Position numbers and translations under genes: made by a program. A stretch of DNA of 64,000 bases from Bradyrhizobium sp. AZCC 1693 (lineage in GTDB: Bacteria > Pseudomonadota > Alphaproteobacteria > Rhizobiales > Xanthobacteraceae). Numbering within the stretch: position 1 is the stretch's first letter; every line of letters begins with the position of its first letter. Under the pieces are notes generated by a model that had not been told where the DNA came from, searched no databases, and saw only the letters and a program-made list of their open reading frames with translations. Positions 33,593 to 43,754 of this stretch are shown here, piece by piece. The stretch is taken from the NCBI RefSeq assembly GCF_036924745.1, contig NZ_JAZHSD010000001.1:1364001-1428000 (forward strand). Reading direction: 5' to 3'.

Positions 33593-36109
33593 TCAGTAAA
33601 GCCCGCCGGTTCCGGGACGCATGATATTGCCGCCGGCGTCGGGCTGATACCCTTGCTGATACCCTTGCGGGTATCCCTGCTGCGGCATCCGGCCGTCCGC
33701 ATCGGCCACGCCGATGACCGAATAGTTATCCGGTGGCGCGGTGCCCGGCTTGAAGGCTTCCAGAAGGCCGCCACTGCCCGGACCGGCGCGCATGCCGCTC
33801 TTGGGGTCGACGCGAACGAGCTTGATGCCGGCGGGCACCTTGAAGGGAATCGCGGGCTTGTCGGCGAGCGCGAGCTTCAGGAAGTCCTTGGCGATCGGCG
33901 CGGCCAGATGACCGCCGGTCATGCCGCGGCCGAGATTGCGCGGCTTGTCGAAACCGACATAGATGCCGACCACGAGGTCCGGCGAGAAGCCGATGAACCA
34001 GGCGTCCTTTTCATCGTTGGTGGTGCCGGTCTTGCCGGCGATCGGCTTGCCGACTTCCTTGACCACTGTCGCGGTGCCGGCCTGCACCACATATTCCATC
34101 ATCGAGGTGATCTGGTAGGCCGTCATCGGATCGAGCACCTGCTCCCGGCGGTCCACGAGCTGCGGCTCGGCCTGATTCTTCCAGCCGCCGGGCGCGTCGC
34201 AACCGCGGCATTCGCGGGCGTCATGCTTGAAGATGGTGTGGCCGTAGCGGTCCTGAATACGGTCGATCAGCGTCGGCTTCACGCGGCGGCCACCATTGGC
34301 GAACATCGAATAGGCCGTCACCATCCGCATGACCGTGGTTTCGCCGGCGCCGAGCGCATAGGACAGATAGTTCGGCAGGTCGTCGTAGACGCCGAACCGC
34401 TTTGAATATTCGCCGATCAAGGGCATGCCGATGTCCTGGGCCAGCCGCACGGTCACGGTGTTCAGCGAATTCCGCAGCGCGTTACGCAGCGTGACCGGCC
34501 CATTGTATTTTCCCGACGAATAGTTTTCCGGACGCCAGACGCCGGCGCCCTGCCCCTGGTCGATTTCAATGGGCGCGTCGACCACGATGGTCGACGGCGT
34601 ATAGCCATTGTCCATCGCCGCCGAATAGACCAACGGCTTGAACGACGAGCCCGGCTGCCGATAGGCCTGGGTGGCGCGGTTGAACTGGCTCTGGTCGAAC
34701 GAGAAGCCGCCGACCATCGCCAGCACGCGGCCGGTCCATGGATCCATCGCGACCATGGCGCCGGACACTTCAGGCAATTGCCGCAGGCGATACTGGCCTT
34801 CGACCGGCTTGCCGTCCTTGTCGAACAGCGGGTCGGCATAGATCACGTCACCCGCCGACAGCACCTGCGCCACCGAGGTCGGAGTCTTGCCTCTCGCAGG
34901 ACCCGAGGCCGCCTTGGCCCAACGCACGCCGTCGAGCGTGATGATGCCGGTCTGCCTGGCCTTGCTAACCGCGCCGCCGAGTTCGCGGCCCGGCTGGAAG
35001 CCGATCCGCGCCGACTGATCGGACGTCTCCAGCACCACGGCCATCCGCCACGGCGCGATATCGCCGAGCGATTTGACATCGGCGAGCTTGACGCCCCAAT
35101 CGCCTGATATGTCGAGCTTTGAGGGCGCACCGCGCCAGCCGCTCGCCTCGTCATATCTCACGAGCCCGGCGACCATGGTCTTGCGCGCCATCACCTGCAT
35201 CTTCGGGTCGAGCGTGGCGCGGACCGACAATCCGCCTTCGTACAGTTTCTTTTCGCCGTAGCGCTCGAAAATGTCGCGCCGGACTTCCTCGGCGAAATAT
35301 TCGCCGGCAAAGATATGTGCGCCGTTGCCGCGGCTGGTGACGTTGAGCTGTTCCTTGCGGGCCTTGTCGGCGTCGGTCTGCTTGATCCAGCCGTTTTCCA
35401 GCAGGCGATCCACCACGTAGTTGCGCCGCTCGACCGCGCGATCGCGGTTGCGCACCGGATGCAGCGCCGCGGGCGCCTTGGGCAGCGCCGCCAGATAGGA
35501 AGCTTCCGCGATCGTGAGTTCGTTCACCGATTTGTCGAAATAGACCAGCGAGGCGGCCGCGATGCCGTAGGCGCCGAGGCCGAGATAGATTTCATTGAGA
35601 TAGAGTTCGAGGATACGGTCCTTGGAATAGGCGCGCTCGATGCGCATCGCCAGCAAGGCTTCCTTGATCTTGCGGGTGAAGGAAACCTCGTTGGTCAAAA
35701 GGAAGTTCTTCGCGACCTGCTGGGTGATCGTCGAGGCGCCCTGCGGCCGGCGGTTGGAGCCAAAGTTCTGCGCATACACCACGGCAGCGCGCGCCATGCC
35801 GGTGAAGTCGATGCCGCCATGCTCGTAGAAGTTCTTGTCCTCAGCGGCGAGGAAGGCGTTGATGACGAGCTTTGGCACCGCCTGGATCGGTACATAGAGG
35901 CGGCGCTCCTTGGAATATTCTCCGAGCAGCGCACCGTCGGACGCATGGACGCGCGTCATTACCGGCGGTTCGTAATCCTGAAGCTGGGAGTAGTCGGGCA
36001 AGTCCTTGGAAAAATGCCAGATCGCGCCCGCGACGCCGGCCACGCCGACCAGGAACACGACGGTCCCGGCGGCGAACAGGAAACCCAAAAACCGGACCAG
36101 AAAGCGCAT
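33593..36109 (-). CDS. mrcA: Class A penicillin-binding protein 1A, upstream tandem copy
   Basis: An 838-residue paralog of the following gene with the same layout: anchor helix, GT51 domain (EDKNFYEHGG, GASTITQQVAKN) and transpeptidase with PGSSFKPL, SLN in RNSLNTVTV and GKTGTTNDE. It differs around two catalytic motifs (SSFK for STFK, SLN for SVN). Its tail contains a glutamine/tyrosine repeat (QGYPQGYQQGYQPD) not found in the other copy. The about 35 bases before the two start codons are also similar, so the duplicated unit included the ribosome-binding region. It follows the amidase gene at a 240-base gap. Confidence 0.94.
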   Translation of the reverse strand: MRFLVRFLGFLFAAGTVVFLVGVAGVAGAIWHFSKDLPDYSQLQDYEPPVMTRVHASDGALLGEYSKERRLYVPIQAVPKLVINAFLAAEDKNFYEHGGIDFTGMARAAVVYAQNFGSNRRPQGASTITQQVAKNFLLTNEVSFTRKIKEALLAMRIERAYSKDRILELYLNEIYLGLGAYGIAAASLVYFDKSVNELTIAEASYLAALPKAPAALHPVRNRDRAVERRNYVVDRLLENGWIKQTDADKARKEQLNVTSRGNGAHIFAGEYFAEEVRRDIFERYGEKKLYEGGLSVRATLDPKMQVMARKTMVAGLVRYDEASGWRGAPSKLDISGDWGVKLADVKSLGDIAPWRMAVVLETSDQSARIGFQPGRELGGAVSKARQTGIITLDGVRWAKAASGPARGKTPTSVAQVLSAGDVIYADPLFDKDGKPVEGQYRLRQLPEVSGAMVAMDPWTGRVLAMVGGFSFDQSQFNRATQAYRQPGSSFKPLVYSAAMDNGYTPSTIVVDAPIEIDQGQGAGVWRPENYSSGKYNGPVTLRNALRNSLNTVTVRLAQDIGMPLIGEYSKRFGVYDDLPNYLSYALGAGETTVMRMVTAYSMFANGGRRVKPTLIDRIQDRYGHTIFKHDARECRGCDAPGGWKNQAEPQLVDRREQVLDPMTAYQITSMMEYVVQAGTATVVKEVGKPIAGKTGTTNDEKDAWFIGFSPDLVVGIYVGFDKPRNLGRGMTGGHLAAPIAKDFLKLALADKPAIPFKVPAGIKLVRVDPKSGMRAGPGSGGLLEAFKPGTAPPDNYSVIGVADADGRMPQQGYPQGYQQGYQPDAGGNIMRPGTGGLY

Positions 36110-36349
36110 TGTCGAAGTTCCGTTCCAACCCTGTGCGCCGAAATCTGCGGCGTCTATCCTAATACGGCAATCCCACCGAACGAGTTGCCGCCACGCGGTC
36201 GAACAATAAAAGGTCCGGCGGACAATATTGACCGATTCCGAAGACCAGCAGTCGATTTTCTATACCGTTGCCGCTGTGGCCAAACTAGGGCTTGGGCCAC
36301 CGGACGGCACGCTTTTCAGCCGGCGCTTACGTAATGCGCACTGGACTTT

Positions 36350-37702
36350 TCACTTGCCCGGTCCGGCAGTTGCCAGCCGTTTGGCTAAAAACGTATCAAT
36401 TGCCTGCGCTATCGATCCGACCGTCCGGTTCCGCCAGTTTTCCGACACCAGACGCTCGAGGTCGCCCTTGTTCGAGACGTAGCCGAGCTCGACCAGGACC
36501 GAGGGGACGTCGGGGGCCTTCAGGACCCGAAAACCGGCCGATTTCAGCGGATGCTTGTGCATCCGCACCGTGGTCTTCATTTCGCCCATCAGGATCCGCG
36601 CGAACCGGTTTGAGAAGGTTTTGGTTTCCCGCTGCACCAGGTCGATCAGGATATCAGCGACTTCGGTCGGCTCGTCGGCAAGACTAACCCCGCCGATCGC
36701 GTCCGACTTGTTTTCAGTGTCCGCCAGCCGCTCGGCCTCGGAGTCGGAGGCCTTATCCGACAGCGTATAGATGGTGGCGCCCTGGGCGTCGCCCTCGCCA
36801 CGCCGCAGGGCGTCGGCGTGGATCGAGACGAACAGCGCCGCCGATTCGCTGCGCGCGATCTTCACGCGGTCGCCGAGGGGAATGAAAGTGTCGTCCGTCC
36901 GGGTCATCACGACGCGATACTTGCCCGACTTCTCGATCCGATCGCGCAGCGCGAGGCCAAAGCCCAGCACCAGATTCTTTTCCATGATGTCGCCGCCGCC
37001 GGCCTGGGTACCGTTGTCGACGCCGCCATGACCGGGATCGATCACCACCACCGGCCTTTTGTCTGGCGGCGACAGAGGCGCGGCGGGCGCGTCCGCCCGC
37101 GCAACCGCGGCGTTGGCCTCGGCGATCGCAGGCCGTAGTTCGGGACGGCTTTCGGGCGCCAGCGACTGGACAAAGGCGGTGCGGTCCACCTCTTCGAATT
37201 CGAGCACCAGCCGCGGCGGCTGGCCGTTGGCCGCCTCCAGCACATAGGATTTGGCGATCTTGGCAGGCCCGGTCAGGTCGAACACGATCCGCGATCCGCC
37301 CGGCATGACGAGACCGTAGCGGTACGCCTTGACCAGTCCCCTCCCTGTGACACCGACCCCGGCCGGAAGCTGAAAACTGACTTGGGGAAGATCGACGATC
37401 ACGCGATAGGGGTCCGCCAAGGTAAAGGCCCGAAACTGGATCGGCTTGTCGAGATCGAGGATGAAACGGGTCTGTTTGGCATCGCCCGCCAGGCGAGCGT
37501 CAGACGCGACCGGGAAATTCGATACCCCCGCCGGGCTCGGAATGGCGGCCGGTCCTTGATAAAGCGGTGTTTGATAGGCGGGCGGCGCTTGATAAGCCGG
37601 CGCCTGGGCCACGCTGGGGCCAATCATCCTGGTGCACAGCAATGCTGCGGCGCACAAAAGGCCACATCCCAGCAAAACAAGGTGATTTGCGCGGCTCGCC
37701 AA
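36350..37702 (-). CDS. amiC: N-acetylmuramoyl-L-alanine amidase with AMIN domain
   Basis: A 450-residue exported amidase. Signal segment LLGCGLLCAAALLCTRMIGPSVAQ, a proline/tyrosine-rich linker (APAYQAPPAYQTPLYQ), an AMIN domain (about 65-175; RFILDLDKPIQFRAF, YRVIVDLPQ) that targets the septum, and an Amidase_3 domain (about 215-445). Zinc ligands and base are seen in VIDPGHGGVDNG, DIMEKNLVL, SIHADAL and LVELGYVSN. It cleaves the peptide from the glycan during cell separation. It heads the amidase-PBP-PBP-prfB string, divergent from rne. The symbol is by family; paralog identity is not certain. Confidence 0.92.
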   Translation of the reverse strand: MASRANHLVLLGCGLLCAAALLCTRMIGPSVAQAPAYQAPPAYQTPLYQGPAAIPSPAGVSNFPVASDARLAGDAKQTRFILDLDKPIQFRAFTLADPYRVIVDLPQVSFQLPAGVGVTGRGLVKAYRYGLVMPGGSRIVFDLTGPAKIAKSYVLEAANGQPPRLVLEFEEVDRTAFVQSLAPESRPELRPAIAEANAAVARADAPAAPLSPPDKRPVVVIDPGHGGVDNGTQAGGGDIMEKNLVLGFGLALRDRIEKSGKYRVVMTRTDDTFIPLGDRVKIARSESAALFVSIHADALRRGEGDAQGATIYTLSDKASDSEAERLADTENKSDAIGGVSLADEPTEVADILIDLVQRETKTFSNRFARILMGEMKTTVRMHKHPLKSAGFRVLKAPDVPSVLVELGYVSNKGDLERLVSENWRNRTVGSIAQAIDTFLAKRLATAGPGK

Positions 37703-38425
37703 CGATTCGGTGCCTCCGGAGGAGCCTTCCCTTACCGCATTAGAACCGCAGGGTTAATCGGACCTTAAGGCCTAATCGGCGAAAAGGAGCAAGTGTTGCC
37801 GCGCTGCGACGCTCGGTGGAGGGTTCCCTTGCGCTTCCCTTGCACGCAGCCTCCAATCCACGTATGTACGAGGTGCTGACGGCTAATACTCCCGGTTGTG
37901 TCGCGTTCAGCCTCCCGGTGCAGCGCTGGAGCCTTCCAAGTCGAAGGAACCTGCGTCTTTCCCGATCCCTCCACAGCCAGCGCCGCGCGCGGCTGACACG
38001 GAGTGGCGGTTTCGAGCCCGAGCGGCGTCCGGTCCCAGGTACCTTTTCCAGGGACGGTTTGAGACACGGCAAAACTGATTGTCCGGACCCAAAACGGTCC
38101 GATATGCGATGGCCGGCGGGCGTTTAGGCGCCGCACCGGGCCTTCAGCGATAGATGCGGCGGTATCCTTTTCCGCCAACATGTTTAGACGGGCCGACGCT
38201 TGATGCGCCAGACTGTGTTGCCGACCAGGATCCACGGAACGATCGCGCCGACGCGAGGCGAAAGCTTCGCACGTCGCCTCGCTCTGGTGGCTCCCCGTTC
38301 GGCGCGGCGCCAAGAAGTGCGTTTTGGCCTTCCCCTCACCCCCGAATCAGGTGGACCGTCGCGTCACCGGGCCGCGCAATTTGCGCGCGCCATGCACCGC
38401 GCCCGCCGCCGTCAAGAGTTCCAAA
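37703..38425 (+). promoter_or_regulatory. Long divergent spacer; probable RNase E leader
   Basis: 723 bases without a convincing gene between amidase and rne. The rne-proximal part can fold: CGGACC-CAAAAC-GGTCCG at 38084-38101, and GCGAGGCG (38253-38260) pairing with CGCCTCGC (38275-38282). An AAGAG ribosome site precedes ATG 38426. Long structured leaders allow RNase E to cut and down-regulate its own mRNA in E. coli; the same here is inference. Confidence 0.45.
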
Positions 38426-41400
38426 ATGCCCAACAAGATGTTGATCGACGCCACTCACCCGGAAGAGACCCGGGTCGTTGTGGTCCGCGGCAACCGCGTC
38501 GAAGAGTTTGATTTCGAGACCGCCCAACGCAAGCAGCTTCGCGGCAATATCTATCTCGCCAAGGTCACGCGCGTAGAACCGTCGCTGCAGGCGGCGTTCA
38601 TCGAGTATGGCGGCAACCGCCACGGCTTCCTGGCCTTCAGCGAAATCCATCCGGACTACTATCAGATCCCGGTCGCCGACCGTCAGGCGCTGATCGAGGC
38701 CGACGAGCGCGCCCATCGCGAGGCCGAGGAAGAGAGCGAGAACCGATCCTCCAGCCGCCACCGCGGCCGCTCGCGTCACCGCAATGCGCGCCGCCGCGGC
38801 CATGGCGACCGCGTCCAGAGCGGCGTCGTCGAGAACGCCGGCCAGGATCCCGCACAGGCGGCCCAGCCCTATGAAGGCGAGGCGCATCAGCACGAAGGCG
38901 CGTATGCCGGCGAAGCGCATCCGCACGATGCCGAGCATCACGATGAGCATCATGAGGATACGGCGCATCACGACCACGATGCGCATGATCACGAGACGCA
39001 TGGTCACGATCACGACCATTCGCATGATCACGATCCTCACCACGACCACGATCACGATGCGCAAGGTCCTGACGAACGGGCAGATGCCGCGGGCGCAGCG
39101 CCGGTCGCAGAATTGGAATCCGGCGCGCCTGCCATGGCGCCCGTCGAAGCGGCCGCCCCCGAGGCTGCGACTGAACAAGCTCATACTGAACACGCTCATG
39201 ATGAGCATCATGACGAGGAACAGGCGCGCGAAAACGCTGCCCATGCCGACGACGCGCCGCATATCGAGCACGCCGGCGAAGGCTACGCCGTTGCTTCTTC
39301 CGACGAGCTCGCCCCGGCCTCCGAACGCGACGACGGTCACGACGATGAGGACGACGCCGAGGACGCCGAAGAGGAAGTCGTCGAATCCGTCGGTGGCGAC
39401 GACGTGCTGGAGGAAGTACCGGAACGCCCGTTCCGCCCGCGCCGCCAGTACAAGATCCAGGAAGTCATCAAGCGCCGCCAGGTGATGCTGGTTCAGGTCG
39501 TCAAGGAAGAGCGCGGCAACAAGGGTGCGGCGCTGACGACCTACCTGTCGCTGGCCGGCCGCTATGCGGTGCTGATGCCCAACACCGCCCGCGGCGGCGG
39601 CATCAGCCGCAAGATCACCTCGGCCCAGGACCGCTCGCGGCTGAAGGAAGTGGTGCAGGATCTCGACGTGCCGGAAGGCATGGGCATCATCCTGCGCACT
39701 GCCGGCGCCTCCCGCACCAAGCCGGAGATCAAGCGCGACTTCGAATATCTGATCCGGATGTGGGAAACCGTCCGTGACATGACGCTGAAGTCGCAGGCCC
39801 CCACCCTCGTCTACGAGGAAGGCTCGCTGATCAAGCGCTCGCTGCGCGACCTCTACAACAAGGAAATCGACGAAATCCAGGTTGCCGGCGAAGCCGGCTA
39901 CCAGGAAGCGCGCGACTTCATGAAGATGCTGATGCCCTCGAACGTGCGGGCGGTCAGGCAGTATCGCGACGGCCAGCCGCTGTTTTCGCGGATGGGCGTC
40001 GAGAGCCAGTTGGACGCGATGTTCTCGCCGACCGTGCAGCTTCGTTCCGGCGGCTACATCGTCATCAACCAGACCGAGGCGCTGGTCTCGATCGACGTTA
40101 ACTCCGGCCGCTCGACCCGCGAGCATCATATCGAGGACACCGCGCTCAAGACCAATCTGGAGGCTGCCGAGGAAGTCGCGCGGCAATTGCGCCTGCGCGA
40201 TCTTGCGGGCCTGATCGTCATCGACTTCATCGACATGGACGAGAAGCGCAACAACCGCGCGGTCGAGCGCAAGCTCTCAGACTGTCTGCGGCAGGATCGC
40301 GCGCGCATCCAGGTCGGACGGATCTCGCATTTCGGCCTTCTGGAAATGTCGCGCCAGCGCATCCGTGCCAGCGTGCTGGAGAGTTCGACCGAGCCCTGCG
40401 CGCAATGCGGCGGCTCTGGTCATGTGCGCTCGGTCTCGTCGGTCGCACTGCAATTGCTGCGCGGCATCGAAGAGATTTTGATGAAGGGCGCGACCCACAA
40501 TCTGGTGGTGCGCACCCGCACCGATGTCGCGCTCTATGTGCTGAACCACAAGCGCGGCCATCTGCGCGACCTCGAAAACGCCTTCAAGGTTACGCTCGCG
40601 GTGAGCGCCGATCCAACCGTCGCCGGCCAGCAGTCGTTCATCATCGACCGCGGCGAGCAGGTGCACACGCTGGAAGCCGCCAAGGCGTTGCTGGCGGCGC
40701 AGGCTGCCGCCTTCCCGCCGCAGGTCGAGGAAGCCTATGACGACGACGAGGCGTTCGATATCGAAACCGAATCCGAGGTCGAAACCGAGGAGACCGAAGG
40801 GTTGATCGACGAGGCCGCCGAGGCGGCGGCGGGCGAAGGCGAAGGCGACGGCCACCGCCGCAAGCGGCGCCGCCGCCGGCGCGGCCGTGGCGAGTCCCGT
40901 GAAGTTGGCGCCCCGCGCGAGGACGGTGACGCGATGCGCGTCGCGGGCGAGGCCGTCGAAGGCGCGACCGCCGAGGACGGCGAAGCCGACGAGGACGAAG
41001 GCGACGAGCAGCCCGGCATCGCCCGCGGCGACCAGCCTGCCAGTGGCGAGCGGCGCCCGCGCCGTCGCGGCCGTCGCGGCGGACGACGCCGGCGCGGTGC
41101 CGAGCTGGAAGACGGCCTTGCCGGATCGATCGCGGACGAACTCGGGCCGACCTCGGCTCCCGAAGCGACCAGCGCGGTTGCCGATTTCGACGGCGGCGCA
41201 TCCGAGCCCGCACCGTCGCTGGTGCAGGCCGACGTTCCGCACGAACCGATCTCGCAGCCTGCGGAGATGCAACCTGCGGCCTACGCGCAGCCTGAGCCGG
41301 TTGCGAGCGCGGCTGCGTCAACCGCTGAAGAAGCCGGGCAAGAGGCCGAGCGGGCCGCGGCACGGCGGCGTTCGACCGTGCGCGAGAAAGTCAGCTTCGT

Positions 41401-41563
41401 GAGCAGCGCTCCGGCTGAACCGGCGCCCTCCGTGAGCCAAAGCGCGCCAGAGCCGGTCGCGTCTCCCGCACCCGCTCCGGCCGAACCAGCGCCGGCCGCA
41501 TCGGGCGAAGCCGCGCCACGCAAGGCGGGCTGGTGGTCGCGGCGTTTCGGCAGCGGCGAGTAA
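38426..41563 (+). CDS. rne: Ribonuclease E with large His/Asp-rich S1 insertion
   Basis: A 1045-residue endoribonuclease from ATG 38426 (MPNKMLIDATHPEETRVVVV). The S1 domain begins at about 38 (LRGNIYLAKVTRVEPSLQAAF). It is interrupted from about 95 to 335 by a charged insertion: Arg-rich (RHRGRSRHRNARRRG), then 23 histidines within residues 154-210, then a long acidic stretch. S1 resumes at VQVVKEERGNKGAAL. Catalytic aspartates lie in SIDVNSG and VIDFIDMD; the Zn-link is CAQCGGSGH. The C-terminal half is disordered with RNA-binding runs (RRKRRRRRRGRG, RRRGRRGGRRRRG) and a Pro/Ala-rich end, the degradosome scaffold. The protein turns over mRNA and processes rRNA. Confidence 0.95.
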   Translation: MPNKMLIDATHPEETRVVVVRGNRVEEFDFETAQRKQLRGNIYLAKVTRVEPSLQAAFIEYGGNRHGFLAFSEIHPDYYQIPVADRQALIEADERAHREAEEESENRSSSRHRGRSRHRNARRRGHGDRVQSGVVENAGQDPAQAAQPYEGEAHQHEGAYAGEAHPHDAEHHDEHHEDTAHHDHDAHDHETHGHDHDHSHDHDPHHDHDHDAQGPDERADAAGAAPVAELESGAPAMAPVEAAAPEAATEQAHTEHAHDEHHDEEQARENAAHADDAPHIEHAGEGYAVASSDELAPASERDDGHDDEDDAEDAEEEVVESVGGDDVLEEVPERPFRPRRQYKIQEVIKRRQVMLVQVVKEERGNKGAALTTYLSLAGRYAVLMPNTARGGGISRKITSAQDRSRLKEVVQDLDVPEGMGIILRTAGASRTKPEIKRDFEYLIRMWETVRDMTLKSQAPTLVYEEGSLIKRSLRDLYNKEIDEIQVAGEAGYQEARDFMKMLMPSNVRAVRQYRDGQPLFSRMGVESQLDAMFSPTVQLRSGGYIVINQTEALVSIDVNSGRSTREHHIEDTALKTNLEAAEEVARQLRLRDLAGLIVIDFIDMDEKRNNRAVERKLSDCLRQDRARIQVGRISHFGLLEMSRQRIRASVLESSTEPCAQCGGSGHVRSVSSVALQLLRGIEEILMKGATHNLVVRTRTDVALYVLNHKRGHLRDLENAFKVTLAVSADPTVAGQQSFIIDRGEQVHTLEAAKALLAAQAAAFPPQVEEAYDDDEAFDIETESEVETEETEGLIDEAAEAAAGEGEGDGHRRKRRRRRRGRGESREVGAPREDGDAMRVAGEAVEGATAEDGEADEDEGDEQPGIARGDQPASGERRPRRRGRRGGRRRRGAELEDGLAGSIADELGPTSAPEATSAVADFDGGASEPAPSLVQADVPHEPISQPAEMQPAAYAQPEPVASAAASTAEEAGQEAERAAARRRSTVREKVSFVSSAPAEPAPSVSQSAPEPVASPAPAPAEPAPAASGEAAPRKAGWWSRRFGSGE

Positions 41564-41581
41564 GCAAATCGAACCAAAAAG

Positions 41582-41612
41582 AAACCGCCCGGCAAAACCG
41601 GGCGGTTTTTTA
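41582..41612. terminator. Intrinsic terminator after rne, shared with dctA
   Basis: CCGCCCGG-CAAAA-CCGGGCGG followed by TTTTTT on the plus strand; an A-rich left flank (AAAAAGAAA) gives a T-run on the minus strand too. It lies 21 bases after the rne stop and 30 bases past the dctA stop, so it serves both. Confidence 0.9.
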
Positions 41613-41641
41613 TTCGCAATTTCGATTGGATCCGGAGGGCC

Positions 41642-42970
41642 TCAGCCCGTCGTGATCGCGGTCTCCACGTCGGTCGGATCGATCTGCTTGTTCAGATTGG
41701 CGATCAGCCTGTCGTGATCGAGTTCACCCTCCCACCACGACACCACCACGCAGGCAACGCCGTTGCCGCACAGATTGGTCAGCGCGCGGCACTCGCTCAT
41801 GAACTTGTCGATGCCGAGGACGATGGCCATGCCCGGCACCAGCCGCGGATCGACCACGGCGAGGGTCGCGGCCAGCGTGATGAAGCCCGCCCCGGTGATG
41901 CCGGAGGCGCCCTTCGAGGTCAGCATCGCGACCAGCAGGATGGTCAGTTGCTGGCTGAAGGAGAGATCGAAGCCGAGCGCCTGCGCGATGAACAGGGTCG
42001 CCAGCGTCATGTAGATATTGGTGCCGTCGAGGTTGAACGAGTAGCCGGTCGGCACCACCAGGCCCACCACCGATTTGGAGCAGCCGAGCCGCTCGAGCTT
42101 TTCCATCAAGGACGGCAGCGCGCTTTCCGAGGACGACGTGCCGAGCACGATCAAAAGCTCGTCCTTGATGTAGGCCAGGAACTTGAAGATCGAGAAACCG
42201 ACGAACCGCGCGATCACGCCGAGCACCACGAACACGAACAGCGCGGCGGTGACGTAGAAGGTCGCGATCAGCCCGATCAGGTTCAGGATCGCGCCGGTCC
42301 CGAATTTGCCGATCGTGAACGCCATCGCGCCGAACGCGCCGATCGGGGCGGCCTTCATCACGATGGCGATGACGCCGAACACCGCATGCGCGGCGTCGTC
42401 GATAAAGGCGCGGATGGTATGGCCGCGCTCGCCGAGGCCCATCAGCGCAAAACCGAACAGGATCGAGAATAGCAGGACCTGGAGGATTTCGCCCTGTGCG
42501 AACGCGCCAACGACCGTATCGGGAATGATGTGCAGGAAGAAATCGACGCTCTTCTGCGCTTCAGCCTGCTTGGCGAAGCCGGCCACTTTCGTCGCATCGG
42601 CCATGCCGCCGCCGAAACCCGCGCCGGGCCTGACCAGATTGCCGACGAGCAGACCGATCACCAGCGCAAAGGTGGAGACGACCTCGAAATAGACCAGCGC
42701 CTTGACGCCGATCCGTCCCACCTTCTTGGCATCTTGTATATGGGCGATTCCGGATACCACGGTGCAGAAGATGATCGGCGCGATCACCATCTTGATCAGC
42801 TTGATGAAGCCGTCGCCAAGCGCCTTGATCCAGTCGTTGGTCGCGAGCGCAGGCCACAGCCAGCCGAACAGCGCGCCGAGCACGATCGCAATCAAGACCT
42901 GAACGTAGAGAATCCGGTACCAGGGCTTTGCCGCACTCACCGGTGCTTCAGCCGCAATCGTTGCCGCCAT
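41642..42970 (-). CDS. dctA: C4-dicarboxylate transporter (DAACS family)
   Basis: A 442-residue proton or sodium/dicarboxylate symporter from ATG 42970, which has GAGGGAG eight bases upstream. Characteristic segments: [21 protein letters not shown] (first helix), [22 protein letters not shown], the serine-rich hairpin [18 protein letters not shown], the [16 protein letters not shown] motif and [16 protein letters not shown]. In rhizobia DctA imports succinate, malate and fumarate and is essential for symbiotic N2 fixation. The usual regulators DctB/DctD are not adjacent. Confidence 0.94.
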   Translation of the reverse strand: MAATIAAEAPVSAAKPWYRILYVQVLIAIVLGALFGWLWPALATNDWIKALGDGFIKLIKMVIAPIIFCTVVSGIAHIQDAKKVGRIGVKALVYFEVVSTFALVIGLLVGNLVRPGAGFGGGMADATKVAGFAKQAEAQKSVDFFLHIIPDTVVGAFAQGEILQVLLFSILFGFALMGLGERGHTIRAFIDDAAHAVFGVIAIVMKAAPIGAFGAMAFTIGKFGTGAILNLIGLIATFYVTAALFVFVVLGVIARFVGFSIFKFLAYIKDELLIVLGTSSSESALPSLMEKLERLGCSKSVVGLVVPTGYSFNLDGTNIYMTLATLFIAQALGFDLSFSQQLTILLVAMLTSKGASGITGAGFITLAATLAVVDPRLVPGMAIVLGIDKFMSECRALTNLCGNGVACVVVSWWEGELDHDRLIANLNKQIDPTDVETAITTG

Positions 42971-43080
42971 GACGCTTACTCCCTCAGAGATCGCGGACTG
43001 GTCGCGCATGTGCCAATCCGTCGCACACAGCCAAAATACTTTGGGCGAGCGGAGTCAATGGGGTTGGCGGACGCGGCCGC

Positions 43081-43698
43081 TTAGCCGCGCGGGTCGAATA
43101 TCCGACGAATCGCCGGCACGAGGGCAGCGCCTAGCGCATTCTTGATCAAGGACGCCGCGATGAATGGCGCAATGCCGACCAGCCACGCCTTTACGACGCC
43201 GAGTTTCATTCCGAACGCAAGCCAACCAAATCCGGCGGCGAGAATGAGAATGTGTCCGAGCGCCATCGCAACGAACAGCCTGAGCACTGATCGGTCCCAG
43301 CCGCGCTCGCTCAGCCATCCCGTCGCGAAGGCCGCCGCCAAGAAGCCGAAGAGATATCCGGCCGTCGGACCGATCAACGGCGCAAGGCCGCCGACCGGAC
43401 CTGCGAATACCGGAAATCCAATAGCCCCCTCGGCCAGATAGACCATGAGCGTAGCGCTGCCGAGCCGCCAGCCATAGGCCGCACCGATCACCAGCACAAC
43501 GAGCGTCTGCAGCGTCATCGGCACGTAGGGCAACGGCAGACTGACCTTCGCCGACAAGGTCAGCAGCGCCGTTCCCAGCGCGACCAGGATCACGCTGCGC
43601 ATCAGGCCGGACGATCCATCAGCACGATGCGGCCACAGCAGGGCGGCGAGCGGGAAATGCGACGGCGCGACGGTTTCAGGCATGGTTCTGACGGACAC
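43081..43698 (-). CDS. bioY: Biotin transporter S component
   Basis: A 205-residue BioY-family membrane protein. GTG 43698 is preceded by GGGAG at six bases, better than the internal ATG. Six hydrophobic helices are apparent; family motifs are KVSLPLPYVPMTLQTLVVLV near the first helices, YLAEGAIGFPVFAGPVGGL and GPTAGYLFGFLAAAF. BioY alone or with an ECF module takes up biotin. No ECF ATPase or BioR box is seen nearby. Rhizobia are frequent biotin auxotrophs, and the window also has the biotin-carboxyl carrier genes. Confidence 0.92.
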   Translation of the reverse strand: MSVRTMPETVAPSHFPLAALLWPHRADGSSGLMRSVILVALGTALLTLSAKVSLPLPYVPMTLQTLVVLVIGAAYGWRLGSATLMVYLAEGAIGFPVFAGPVGGLAPLIGPTAGYLFGFLAAAFATGWLSERGWDRSVLRLFVAMALGHILILAAGFGWLAFGMKLGVVKAWLVGIAPFIAASLIKNALGAALVPAIRRIFDPRG

Positions 43699-43754
43699 GG
43701 ATGGCTCCCGATTGTTGATAGGTTAAGGATGGGGTGGGTGATAGGCCGGAGGTA

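Noticed and set aside
38336..40186. 616-codon minus-strand frame with many hydrophobic residues
   Set aside because: Opposite rne; the hydrophobic run (VVIVMRI...) is the complement of the His/Asp codons of the S1 insertion, not a membrane protein.
43699..43754. BioR operator upstream of bioY
   Set aside because: The nearest sequence (TTGATAGGTTAA) does not match the palindromic BioR consensus TTATMKATAA.
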